NCBI GenBank assembly: GCA_023078555.1
Contig: CM041203.1
Span: forward strand, 81,481-145,480
DNA length: 64,000 nucleotides
Direction of reading: 5' to 3'
Origin: Ulva prolifera
Taxonomy: Eukaryota > Chlorophyta > Ulvophyceae > Ulvales > Ulvaceae
Part shown: in pieces, positions 47,678 to 59,412 of the stretch
Numbering within the stretch: the first letter of the stretch is position 1
Layout: each line of letters starts with the position of its first letter
Translations under genes and position numbers: made by a program
Notes under the pieces: model-generated
Database searches by the model: none
Seen by the model: the letters and a program-made list of their open reading frames with translations, nothing else
What the model was told of the DNA's origin: nothing

Positions 47678-48786
47678 TCCGACAGACCGCATCGTCATTC
47701 CATGCCTTTAGTGTGTGCTGCGGAATCAAGTTGGGGTAACTGTTTGGGGTGTGTTGTCAAAGCGTCCGCCGTGCGGAGACTGCAGGTATTTGATGTGCAG
47801 GGGTATTGATTATAGTGTATAGGTGTTGCCTAGCCTTTGATCACTACCGTTAGTTAGTACTATTACATGATTCACCACTGATTGTGTGGTCTCTGTTTAA
47901 AAAAAACGTTTCCTGTTTTTTCAATCGTTTCCTGTCTTGTGTGAGGACCACAGATACACCTGCCATAAAGCTACGACTTTGTGAGTTTCTCATGCTAAGT
48001 CTTGAAAGGGTGTGGTGAAATCTATTGCAAAATATACAAAATTCCAGTGTTTGATTTGCATTTCAAAGATTTGCGACAGCACTGCATGTTGCAACATGAC
48101 TTGTATCCTTGTAACCAACATGACCTGCTGGCGCGCAACATACTGCACCTGCTGGTGATCCGGAAGTGCGATGCACCATGACCAATCCACCATGGCTAAA
48201 AGTATTTCGTGCTCCATTCATTGCTGAATTGGTGCACAGCTGCACAGCGAAATCCACTTGACCGATCGTATCGTAGCCTGGCTTACATGCGTACATCCTT
48301 TTGATATGCATATACCTCCTGATGGAATGTCTGTAAGGCAATGTCTTCCACGCTTCCAGCACTTTTAGGCAGGCCCATGCATTCAGGTTCATGCATGTCA
48401 TTGTAACTAGTTCAAGTGATCAGAGCCATGCAGCCTTGTCTGCCATCAGGTGGAGACACACGTTCCAAACTAACTGCAACGCCGTTTGGCACAAGCTCGG
48501 CAGTCCTCGAGCTACATGACAGCAGCTGCTGCAATATGCAGCCCATGTGCCTGCCACACCGAACAGCAGCATCATAGGCCAAACTAGTACAAGAACACAG
48601 AACTGCACAGAGAGAGCCGTCAGTTGATGTTTCATCAGCATTGGCAAATTGATGATGTCAGTAAGAGCTGTGAGCAACCAAACAATAACTATCTGCATGC
48701 GGATGTGTGCAGCGACTCCGAGGGATCCAATGCAGTTGACGGACCAGAATTGAGATCATGAATACGCTTGCAGGCGATGAAGGTCC
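47678..48786. other. Convergent intergenic region
   Basis: Between the stops of the TCAIM-like and CAX genes. A minus-strand frame near 48698-48430 is hydrophobic (ALTDIINLPMLMKHQL) and could be an extra 3' exon of CAX, but the reading frame through the preceding exon ends cleanly at 48787. Confidence 0.4.
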
Positions 48787-51700
48787 TCACCTGATGATTA
48801 AATATGTGCAGATCAGCTGCAGGCCCATCAAGTAGTGCGACTTGCCTCCAGAAGTGATGAAGTTGGCATGAATGATAGCCACCGCAAGAGCAATGGTCCC
48901 TGCAAAGAAGTCAGGACTCGCTTCATCTGTTTCAATGGCGTGAGTTGAATGACAGTTCTGTCCTGAAGCACCACAGGGGTCACTGTTCCGGCAGCAATGA
49001 TCTCAAAACTTTCGCCTCCAAAGCTGTCAGAACAATGGCAATTGTATCAGGGACCTGACAACATTCATACATACCTGCCAGTACATGACATGTTAGGAAT
49101 AGCACTGTGGACGTCAAAATGTTTTCGTGCAAACAAAAATGACATCGGTGCATGGCGTCTATCTCAACGTGCAATTCTGCAGATCATCTCAAGCAGATAA
49201 TAGTTGCCTTGCGATCTGCATGTACCAGTGTCCCCCATGCCATACAGCCTGCCTCCTAGACAAGCCATCTTTGGATGTAAGACCTCAAACGCAGCACAAT
49301 ACATATACCAGGCACAGGTGATGAGACACAGCAGGACGCGCACCAAGGTCATCCAGGTGCAGGCTGAACTTGTTACCGATTGACCATGCAAACACGACGC
49401 AAGTCGGCAACACAAAGATGGCGATCTGAATGGAGGAACCGATTGCAATTGCGAGAGCGAGGTCCATCTTATTCTTGATTGCAACCATGACCGCAGTGAT
49501 GTGCTCCACTGCATTGCCAGCAAGCGGCAGCAATACAATCGACAGGAAGCTGGTCGGAAGCCCAGAGCCCTCGGCCATGCCCTCGATCGAGCCGGTGATC
49601 AGTCTACAACCCATGTGTAACCTGTCAGACTTCCTCGCACAAGTACAGACACCGTTATGAATCCATCACGGCAGCTGCTTACCATGAAGCCAGAGCTGGG
49701 GAAGAATGAGTGGCTCATGCATAGACACATGCTGCATGGGCACAGGTACGCACGCAACACAAGCATGCTTGCCATGCAATGTCAGAATGGGCAGGTATAT
49801 CTGCCCAAACGGCCTGACGTCAGACGATTTGCAACAAAAATTAGGCCAAGACAGCGCCATGCGATGCACTGATTATGTGTTGTTCATACGGCCAGACCTG
49901 CGCAGCCCTACTGCAGCCGATACAAGCAACGGCACGGCTCATGCGCGGCTCAAACGGGCAAGACAAAGCCGCTGTGCTCACACGGCAGCCACAGCAACGC
50001 ACTCTGAGGCCGCTGCAACGATGAGAGAGATGGCCAGGAGCGAACAGAGCTCCGCGGTCACAGTCAGCGCGGGCTCCTCTTCCTCGTCGTCCTCCTCCTG
50101 GCCACCTTCCGCAACAAAGAGGTCGTTGTGGGACACAAGCTGAAAGTAGAGGTAGCAGATGTAGACAATGAGCAGCAGGACGGCGATGATGCGTGAGAAG
50201 CTGAGCATGTCGTCCGCGTCAAAGTTCGCCGGGAAGTGCGCGGCGGCGCTCGGCAGGATGAGTGCGACGACCGCGAGAAAGAGCAGCGAATTTGACACCT
50301 GGTTGGACACTGCGTTGAATGTCTGCACCTTGTTGGAGAGGCCACCAAAGAGGAAGCAACACCCTGCAGACAGCTTCCCACGGCTGTACATGGCGGGCGT
50401 GGCGACCGGAGTCTGGTCACCGGACCCTGATGGCAGCGCAGCATGACCATCGTGGGAATTCCCTACCGCGGGACTGCAGACATAGGAATGATCTCCATCA
50501 GAAAGCAAGATGCCAACAGGAACATGCACGAGACACCAAGCAACCTCAGGTGGGCAATACCCTCTCGCCAAGAGTACACTGTGTTCTCTTGTCTGGTCGA
50601 GAGTCACTGCATAGCTGCAAAAACTTTGTGGCAAAAAGGCTCCAGAGCGCGTGTGCAGCGAGAGTGAACAAGGTCGAATGCAGAAAAGGCACACGAGGCG
50701 CACCAAGAACAAGGAGGAGATTTGAAAGGACGGAGCCGAGGTTGGAGAGGCCGGCGACTTGGTTGAGCTCTTTGGTGCCCTTGGTGAGGGCGACACAGGA
50801 GATGATGAGCTCAACGACGTTGCCAAAGGTGGCATTCACCAGGCCGCCAACGACATCACCGCAGCGCAGTGCGAGGTCCTCCGTCACGTCCCCAAGGATC
50901 AGAGCAAGGGGGATGATGCCGACGAAGTTCTGTGGGTCGGGCCACGGCAGGTCAGGCGTCGGTGCCGTTGCAGCCGGGCCACGGCATCAGCATACATATG
51001 AAAGGGCGGTGTGCTGCGCCATGGGGTGGTCAACAGGTGCTGATTGCCTGGCAGGCTTGTCTTGCTGGGACCGCTGCTGTCGCACATGGGATCGGGTGGT
51101 ACGGGTACGTGGTGGAGACGGGGAGCACTGGCCAGGCAGGAACAGACACGGCCGACAAACGAATGGCGTCATCAAGTTGGCCGTGATGGACCCCAGCAGT
51201 GAGTGTACCATGTGTGGGAAGGGAACTGTCTGCATGGATGCTGATAGGGCCGTGCACATGATCAGAAGCAGACGTTAGGACCTGGCCTAAAGGAGCAACG
51301 CGGCTAAGGAGCAGGGACTCAGACCAGCTCTAGGAAGAAATAAGCATACCAGACGAGAGGAGAGGCATGGGAGGGCGCACGAGCATGAAAACGGCAGTCG
51401 GGCTCCATTCCTGCATGTGCGCCCACACCCCAAGAGGACACAGGAATAGCAATAGGTTGATCCAGGAGCCAAAGATGAGGTTTTTGAGCGCAATGAAATC
51501 ATTCTTGGGTGCCCAGAAAAGGGCGGTTTTGCGTCTTTCAGCCTGTGCAGCTTCGGCGACCTTGCGGAGGGTCACACCAGTTCCGAGCATAAAGCTGCGC
51601 TCAAAGAAGGAGCGCTCTGCATATCGTTGCGGGTGGGAAAATATAGGCTGCATGTTGTGTACAGGATCGTTTGAATGCATTTGAAGGATAGCAATGTTCG

Positions 51701-52063
51701 TTGTGCAATCATTGACATGGAATTTAAAGCGAAATGCAAGGCGTATATTCTCGAGATGAGCGCTCTTTGCGAGAGAAACCAAAAAGGCGCGCATGGTTGC
51801 CCTTGAGATATATTCCAATCACCAGAGGCCCCACTACAGGTGACATGGGCACATTGTGTGCTGATTCGAACACTACTGAGAAATGTGAAGGCACCCACTC
51901 ACTCACCAACAGAACCTTGGGTACCAGGACCTGAGTCGGTGCTACGTCGTGGCAGCAGCGGGCCGGATTCATCGCCACCTTCTTCAAGCACTCGAGAGGC
52001 GGCTTCTCGCCAGGAACGACTGTAGTCGCCGCGGAGGGCACGTGCTGCGTTGTTCCGTTGCAT
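48787..52063 (-). CDS. CAX: CAX-type H+/Ca2+ (cation) exchanger
   Basis: Vacuolar-type antiporter that moves Ca2+ or other cations into the vacuole in exchange for protons. Exons 52063-51907, 51616-51381, 50929-50704, 50363-50003, 49603-49344 and 48899-48787 sum to 1353 bases, exactly 450 residues. The hydrophilic N terminus ([18 protein letters not shown]) resembles the regulatory tails of plant CAX. The two inverted alpha-repeats each hold the GNxxE motif: [15 protein letters not shown] in exon 3 and [13 protein letters not shown] in exon 5. An acidic loop ([10 protein letters not shown]) separates the halves, as in the family. Other segments are [40 protein letters not shown] and [19 protein letters not shown]. 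Donors are GTGAG once and GTGCG four times. The C terminus may be one short exon longer, because a GTGAGG donor overlaps the stop. Confidence 0.95.
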
Positions 52064-53538
52064 CTTCTCAGGCCTACATGTAAGGGGATGTTTGATCTGG
52101 GCTTGAACCCCACAGAATCTGAAATTGGCTGAGGTTGGCTACCGCGATGATGGGAACTCGACTACATCTGTGACAAATTCAGACCTCGCTTGGCGGGAGA
52201 CCAGCCTGAGGTCCCAACAGCAGACCATCCCATGAGAGCTGTCGAGAGGGGAGTGGCGGAAGTGCCCATTGTTAATGCTCCGCGCAACGCTCGAACAGAC
52301 GTCCCCCAGAAAGTGAGAACATTGCAGCTTGACCCAAATTTACCGTTGTGGCGATCTTTGAGCAACGGTAGCCAGCGCATGTAACACGGAAAGGCCCAAG
52401 CTGGACAGCGCTCGCATGCGGAAGAAGTCATTGGAGTGACTGAAGCTCAGAATATTGAAAAGAGACATCATGATTAAATGCAGGTCTCCTCGCATGGGGG
52501 ACCGGCTGCAAATACCTACGCTTTTGCAACTGTTGAGTGCGCACCTTTCGGAACCGCCAAAGCCTTTTCGGATCAAATATTTGAGCAAGTCAAGCTGCGA
52601 GCGACGTTTTGCATAAGCCGGCCCTACCTAGTTTTCTGCATGCGAATGTTGATCAGATACGGCCGCATCAAGCAGCTTGCATGACTCGATCAAACGCGAC
52701 ATCGGGTGACTGTAGAGGGGCTAGTCGCATCGACCTCATGCAGCCTTAGCTGGAGCTCACTGTCCACAATCCGAATCCGCGCTTCCTCGAACATCAGGAG
52801 TTCATACCCCACGCACACGGGTATTCGTGTGCACGGGTGGTGTCGCCACGCTGAGATGAGATAAGTTGGTACGGCAAGTCCACGGTATACGATACGGCTC
52901 AGCGGTCGATGCACAATCCCGGCAATTTGCTGCTGTAGCAACAAAACATGGCCTTCTGCTAGCAGGGAATTGAAGGCATGGTGCAACGCATAGCCTTGGT
53001 ACTGGCGGTCATACTTGCAACCACCGCAGGGATAGCGTTTGTCCTGGACTCGGCAGTGCCGGAGCCAAGCTTCGCACAAGCGCGTTTCGATGGTGCGAGC
53101 CGTAGTAGATGAGTCCATATAGACTGCTTTGACTGCCAATTTCAGCACCCTTCATTGCAATCGAGTTGTTGGAAATACTGTAATCTTGAAATATGCAGCC
53201 ATCCGTGATGTTGATTGTGGAGTCTGACCCAGCCAGAAGCGTTTCGTTGATACAGCACGCCATCGAAAACAGCAGTAGCTTTGTATGACCCTCACACTAG
53301 CAGGGCGGTGTTTATACTCCACACATGTCCAGAATAGCATGATAATGTCACCAGGAAAAGGCATTGGTAGCACACTTGTTCCCCCTGCCCACTCTGTGAG
53401 TCACCTTGAGCAGACTGATGCGCTGCCATGCAGGCGCGTTCGCTGATTCCACACTTGCCGAATGCTCATGCTACGAACATCTGCAATGCATGCAGACAGC
53501 CAAAGCCTGCGATGCACATCAATTTCTCTCCTTGACAG
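52064..53538. other. Intergenic region with unidentified minus-strand ORFs
   Basis: Between the divergent CAX and M20 peptidase genes. The 5' part (52064-52680) shows nothing convincing. The 3' part contains the hypothetical ORFs listed next. A first exon of the M20 peptidase is also expected here on the plus strand but was not found. Confidence 0.35.
52690..53263 (-). CDS. Hypothetical protein, possible two exons
   Basis: Not recognised. One frame (53263 down to about 53155) reads STINITDGCIFQDYSISNNS up to a possible GTGCTG donor after SIAMK. An overlapping 152-residue frame (53148-52690) reads KRYPCGGCKYDRQYQGYALH and LSRIVYRGLAVPTYLISAW. The length of the second frame and its ordinary composition suggest coding. 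There is no motif, leader or membrane segment to suggest a function. Confidence 0.3.
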
Positions 53539-56166
53539 GCAGTCACGACAGCTCGGCCATGTGCAGTCGTGGTGCAATATCCAGATGCTGCAATTGCCAA
53601 TCTCAGGGAACTCCTGCAATTCCCGACCATCTCAAATGCAGACCTGCCTGATCACGTCACGGACCGGGACGTGTTCCGAAGAGCAATGGCGTACTTGGAG
53701 TCAACATATTCTGAACTCCTAAAAGCCCCAGGCTTGAAGCATGAGGTCATATCCCAGTACTCAATGCTGCTTCAGTGGCAAGGGACCGATCCAAGCCTGA
53801 AGCCCATAATGTTGTACGGTCACTATGATGTTGTGCCAGTTGGGAACGGCACCGAAATTTGGACATTCGATCCCTTTTCTGCACAGCTACATGATGGGTG
53901 CGCAATTGAGAATGCAGCGGCTTCCATGTGGGTGTGTATTGCTGAACTACCACGGCAAATTAGACATTATTCAGTGGCGCGGAGTGTCCGTCAAATTTCC
54001 TGACATCGCCAACATAAGACAGCATACGCGGATGCGGAGCACGCTGACCGTGATGCTGGGCATCACCCGTTGATCGGAAGTAACCTTTGCAACGCGGAAG
54101 TGTCTGGGCGCACACCTCACTCTCACATGCCCGCATATTCGCAGGATGGTGTGGGCAAGAGGGGCAATCGACATGAAGTCATCCCTGGTCGCCATGCTGG
54201 AGGCTCTCTCGCAGCTCGCTCGCCAGGGTTTCCGCCCAGCCCGCACCGTGTTCCTCGGCATCGGCCACGACGAGGAGACAGGCGGACGCCTGGGCGCGCA
54301 GGCCATCGCAGCACGCCTTGAGGCGCGGGGCGTCCGCATCGGGCTACTCTGGGACGAGGGCACGCCCATCCTTGTCGACGGCCTCCCAGGCCTGCTGCCC
54401 CAGCCGCTGGCTCTAGTCGGCACTGCGGAAAAGGTACCTTGACCCAAATGCACGCCACATATTTCAGCTGCCACCCAAATGTGAACGGCACGACACCAGG
54501 CATTGCATTATGACCGCGTTGTACATTATAAAAGTAAAGTAAATCTGAATTTACTGAGCCGTATCCGATTGGACATTGACAACTCCGAGTTAACGGGAAC
54601 ACATATGCCGAATTGTAGCGGCCAGTGCGTGCATCGTGTCGGTCCGGAGACACGGCGGATCGAGCCACCGGCTATGGTATATGTCATAAATATAATATGT
54701 ATCTATATATATGTTTATATTGTGTGGCGCATACAAATGGCTAGGCTTGCCATGGCTATGTGAGTCTCCCTCCCCAGTGTGGGGCCTGAGCCTGCGCTGT
54801 GGGCTTGCAGGGTGGTGTGGCGTTCAATGTGCATGTGAACACGCAGAGCAGCCACTCGGCGATGCCGCCGACAGATGGCTCGCATGCCGGCCGCTTGCTC
54901 GCAGACTTCCTGCGCTCTGTGGATTTGAACCAGCCGCCAGTCAAGATGCAGCCTCCAGTGTCTGATATGCTCCGCGCCGTCGCCCCACACGCACCGCGGG
55001 CGCTCCGAGGCCTCCTGTACCATGCTGAGATTTGGTGCGATCCACCTGCCATGGAACTGCGCTTGTACGGCCTGACAAGGAATAAGTACCGCTTATGCCG
55101 GGAGGAGCAACATGTGTCGATGGTTGTGGCAGCACGGACAGCAAGCTTTAGCGAGCGGGGTCAGGGCGGAAGTGAGACGGGCCGGGACGCATCACGCCTG
55201 TCGCTCACTGTCACAACATGTTAGTAAGTGCTGACGTGTGCCTGAACTGGTCACATGATGTGCGGCACATTGCCAACTCGAAATGGGTGTTGAGACGCAT
55301 GCCTACTGCCGTTGTAACGGACGCGCTCACCACCCCCGTCCACTTTTTTACCCACGCGCATGGAGAGTAGAGCTTATGTGCAGGCCTATCAACAAGGTCC
55401 TGGGGTGGATCTGGTCGGCTATGGGCCGCGCGCCCAACGCTCAGGTGCGCACGACGGTCGTGCCGACGCACGTCACGATGGGAGTGGCGCAGAACGTGGT
55501 GCCCTCCACAGCGAGTGTGCGACTTGATGTGAGGCTGCTGCAAGGCGATGGTGACGCCGTCGCGGCCGTGCAACATGTGCAGCGCATGGCCGCCCGCGCC
55601 CGCCGAGACCACGAAACAACACTTATTATCGAGAGGGACACGAGCAGCCCTGTATCTTTTCAGGCTCCCAGTAATGTGCGTGCCGCAGAGTTTACGTCAT
55701 ACCATAATGTGGGAAAGACGTGCGGTGTGCTGGCATGTAACAATAGAATCTGCGACCGAGTGTGCAATGTGGCGGATTGTGGCAGGTGACTTATCTCTTA
55801 GACACATTGGAGCCTGGTGCTTTGTAGTTTATCGTTTTGTGGATGTTGCAGGTGTCAGAGCCACGGGGCGTGTGGTGGGATCTCCTGGTGCAGGCCATCC
55901 AGGAAACCGCGACTGCAGAGAACATACCAGGCCTGCAACGCGATGGGGTCATCCCGGTAGTGCCCAGCATGCTCACAGGTGGCACGGATTCGAAGCACCT
56001 GGGCCACCTGGCGGATTCGGTCTTCCGATTTTTGCCTATCCCACTAAACTATACTAAAGGGGACCTGAACCTTGTGCACGGAATAGATGAACGGCTGCGT
56101 GTCGACTCGTTCCTTGCAGCCATCCGCATATACACATATGCAGTAACTCTCATGGCAGGTGCCTAA
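53539..56166 (+). CDS. M20 family metallopeptidase (PM20D1/carboxypeptidase S type)
   Basis: Two-zinc peptidase or amidase of family M20; relatives hydrolyse N-acyl amino acids or dipeptides. Exons 53539-53897, 54145-54433, 54811-55016, 55384-55651 and 55852-56166 keep frame and give 478 residues; a 5' exon with the start codon is missing. Metal and catalytic elements are all visible: MLYGHYDVVPV (His ligand), GAIDMKSS (bridging Asp), GIGHDEETGG (catalytic Glu pair) and MLTGGTDSKHLGHL (C-terminal His ligand region). The dimerisation domain carries NTQSSHSAMPP, then RTTVVPTHVTMGVAQNVVPS. Early sequence AIANLRELLQFPTISN is typical of the family. Donors are GTGCGC, GTACCT, GTACCA and GTATCT. Whether it is secreted cannot be told without exon 1. 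Confidence 0.9.
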
Positions 56167-56303
56167 GATGGAGTTTGCAGGAATTGATGCTGGCCATGGA
56201 TATCCATGGGACCCACAACCTGCTCAAGCATCCTACAGTGATTCTGCTGGCAGGTTACATGCATGGACTTTCATGCATACGCTGTGTGCAGTGGATAGCG
56301 TGT

Positions 56304-56308
56304 TGTAA
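56304..56308 (+). terminator. Candidate TGTAA poly(A) signal (M20 peptidase)
   Basis: TGTAA lies 138 bases past the stop at 56166, in the 373-base convergent gap before the next gene on the other strand. Confidence 0.4.
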
Positions 56309-56491
56309 ACAGTGATGCTGTGCATTGTGCTCAGCCGTGCAGGCTACGTCGATGCTGCTTTGTTGTTTTATCAGGATCATTTTTCTTCATGGGACACCCT
56401 GTTTGTTCATGGGACACATATATTGTTGTTTTTTCGATATGGAGTCCCATTCGCTTCACTTTGCAGACAGGTTATCACTTGTGCTGAGCGC

Positions 56492-56496
56492 TTACA
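56492..56496 (-). terminator. Candidate TGTAA poly(A) signal (second hydroxyacid dehydrogenase)
   Basis: TGTAA on the minus strand, about 45 bases after the stop at 56540. Confidence 0.4.
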
Positions 56497-56539
56497 CAGC
56501 AATATGCAAGACATGGCGATGGTGCGGTGATGTCGTTCA

Positions 56540-56756
56540 GTCATCGTAGTCTAAGAAACAGTAGTATCATCATGGCTTTTTTGAGACGGTATTGTAAACG
56601 GCGGCAAAATCATCATCTCCATGGCCTTGTTCCTTTGCAGACTTGAACTGCTCATTCGATGCTGCTGCAACAGGCATGGATTGATCCAGCTGATCCCTGC
56701 ATATTGTATCTATCTTTCATGTAAAAAGCGGCTGACACATTTATGATCTGTTAGCA

Positions 56757-56789
<33 letters not shown>

Positions 56790-58908
56790 CCCATGCTGTG
56801 CAATGGGCACCGCACAGTACCACAATCAGTACTTCGAAACAAGCTTATGGAAGCGGGCCAGAAGCGGTGGACGAGAGAACTCACGTTTGAGAAAGAATGC
56901 ATAAAAAGTCAATGGATCAGTGAAATCAGATTGCCAGGGAACTGCACAGAATGGAGCTAGATTTGGAAGAAACGCACCCAAGCTGCAGTGCTAGGCGCAT
57001 GTCCTTCTGCTGGTGTTTTAGCGGAAATGCTGGTGGGAAACTGCGCTTCTGCATTGAAGGGCCCTTGAGGGCAAACATTGGGTTGTTCATGGCGCCCAGG
57101 CTGAGCACTTCAAGCAGCGCATCTTGCTGCAGCCCAGACTTTTCGGCCAGAGACATGCCCTCAGCAAATGCACCTGCAACACACACCAATATCTATTCTT
57201 GCACTCACCCATATCAGCTGCGTCATTCCAGACGATCGGGCATGAGACTACAGATCCATTGATCGTCGCATCCCAATAAACCAAGGATGTGCCTGTTTGG
57301 AGGGCTTATCAGCACACAATAGAAGTGCACGCAAAGGTTTGGATACAATCTAAGACTGACCATTGCCTTGCTTGAAACTACAAGCGCATCTTGTACAGCC
57401 TTGCCTATGCTGCCTCAGTCGAATTATGGAACACAAGTGGTGAGGCGTACACATCATGCTCCCCATGACCATGTTGACAACCAGTTTCATCCGGGCACCC
57501 GCGCCGACTTCCCCTAAGAAGAAATGTGCCTTGCCCATAAGATCCAGTGCCGGCACAGACTCTTTGTACAAAGATTCGTCTCCGGCAGCCAGGAATATCA
57601 GTGTTCCGTCAATTGCTGGCTTTTTGCTTCCCGAAACTGGCGCCTGCAAGCAGGCACATGGCTGACATAGATGTTGCGTATGGAGTGGAGCCACCATCAT
57701 CACGGGCACCAGAATGTAGCACTGCCATGTGATTTCAGGATCTACAACCTTGATGCACTGTGACTGGTTAGATAATCCCAAAAGCAAGGGTAATCAATCA
57801 TGAAGAATATCCGCTGTCTTGGCAGACTCTGTGATACGCTGCCTGCGTAAGAGGACGATTGCCGTTTTCTAGACAATGTCATTTGGCCCACGCTTCCACC
57901 GACAAGAAGCACCTCTGACCTTCGATGATGCCGAAGTGCCCACTACTTGTTTTGGAGCAATAACAAAGTCCATTCGTTTGTGCAATGCGGCGGAGCTCTG
58001 CAAGGCTGGATGCCGAATGCGGTGCTCATAGTTGTGAACATCTCACAAGTAAGAGTAACTCATGGCACCCCTGTTCAATACCCTAGCATATGTGACTCTG
58101 GAGACACCATCGCGAATTGGTGACTGGTATGCCACACATTTCAGCCAAACTGGCAAAGCAGGCCTACCTCCAGAAAGCGTCCACCCGTCTTGGTGATCAT
58201 ATCGCCGATTTTCTGAGACGTTTGTTCATCGACGGTCGAAACATCGACGTAGCTCTTTCCACTGCCCATGGCAGAGGCGATGCCAGACTCACCTTCCACC
58301 ACAGCCAGAGCAGCCTCGGGATCTGCCAGCATGCCATATGTAATGCTGCAGTTCTTTATCACTTCAGCTGGTGTGGTTGCCACCTTTGCACCCTTCGCTT
58401 TGAGTCCATCGCACTGCACATGAAGAGCATGCATGAACTTGTTGGATTTCGATATGTGCCAGCTGACTGCAGGCAGAGATTGAGCGCTGGCCACCGTCAG
58501 GAGGGGTCCATGTGCTCGATAGAATAATATATTGAAAATTGTGGTGTCGCTGTCGATCATGGGCTAAAAGAATCATGGCTACACAGGTCAACATTTGCAC
58601 AAAAAAGGGCACAGGCCGAATCGATAACCTTGATCACGAACATAAGACACTCCAAACTGAACATTCAAGCTTCACAGTGATACCTTGGATTTTGTTCTGT
58701 TCCAAACTGTGACGGATGCGAATTTCCCCGATGCCAGTAGGTTCTGAGCCATGGGCTCACCCATAATGCCCAAACCAATAAATCCAACGTCCATTTTTGA
58801 ATCTATGGCACCGAGAGCCACACAGCGTGAGAGCGGACGCCCGTTAAGATAAGAGCGGGTCAGGGATGCTTTTGGGCTTGTGCCCAAGGACTGTGACCGA
58901 ATGAGCAT
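56540..58908 (-). CDS. Glyoxylate/succinic semialdehyde reductase-like (3-HIBDH family)
   Basis: Beta-hydroxyacid dehydrogenase closest in feel to plant GLYR, which reduces glyoxylate and succinic semialdehyde with NADPH. Exons 58908-58684, 58413-58168, 57643-57451, 57173-56978 and 56696-56540 (225, 246, 193, 196 and 157 bases) give 338 residues. The leader MLIRSQSLGTSPKASLTRSY suggests an organelle. The Rossmann motif is GLGIMG at 45-50. The signature EAPVSGSKKPAIDGTL is formed across exons 2 and 3, and the catalytic Lys lies in GAGARMKLVVNMVMGSMM. Exon 4 has FAEGMSLAEKSGLQQDALLE and FPLKHQQKDMRLALQLG. The last exon reads PVAAASNEQFKSAKEQGHGD and DDFAAVYNTVSKK, then a few extra hydrophobic residues. 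Intron 4 contains a run of 30 C (G on the coding strand). Confidence 0.92.
56759..56788. repeat. Homopolymer run of 30 C
   Basis: An unbroken run of C from 56759 to 56788, G on the strand of the enclosing gene. It lies in intron 4 of the second hydroxyacid dehydrogenase, 63 bases before exon 5 in transcript direction. Its true length is likely variable. Confidence 0.95.
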
Positions 58909-59346
58909 ACGACAAAGATAGAGGCATGCAGTCGTGGGCGGAAAATGAGTATAGGCGAGCGCAACGACTGAACCAACATCAATGGCTCTCGGCTATCGCG
59001 ATGGACCTTGCACGCCTGCTCCGGGATGTACGGAACTGAGGCAAGGGGAGCTGGTCGTGGCAGACTCCTCGATCACGTGATTGCTGCATGCAGACCCACG
59101 AGGAGACATATTTCGAAGTTGGTCTCCCTTACATCGTCGCCACTGCACAGCAGCTGCAAAAACGCCGTTCAGCCGATCAAAGCTTTCAAGTGATGAGGCG
59201 GTTTACAATCAGTGGAGATGCAGAACAACACAGCCAAGGTCGATTTCATGATGCCACGACTTGGAAATCTGGCGCAGGATGCCCAGGCACCAAAGGTGTA
59301 CCCCGCCAGGGGCCCAGCAATCGCTATGCATCTCGCACATGAAGAA

Positions 59347-59351
59347 TTACA
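59347..59351 (-). terminator. Candidate TGTAA poly(A) signal (GST-like)
   Basis: TGTAA on the minus strand, about 60 bases after the stop at 59413. Confidence 0.4.
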
Positions 59352-59412
59352 TGACTTAAACTGCACAAAACAGAAGCAGGCAGCTCTAGGAGCCAATCCA
59401 ACACCATACGCT

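Noticed and set aside
50319-51278. 319-residue plus-strand ORF
   Set aside because: Antisense shadow of CAX exons 3 and 4, whose six exons sum to an exact open frame with both GNxxE motifs.
54683-54722. AT-rich run resembling a TATA region or origin
   Set aside because: It lies inside an intron of the M20 peptidase and is simple low-complexity sequence.
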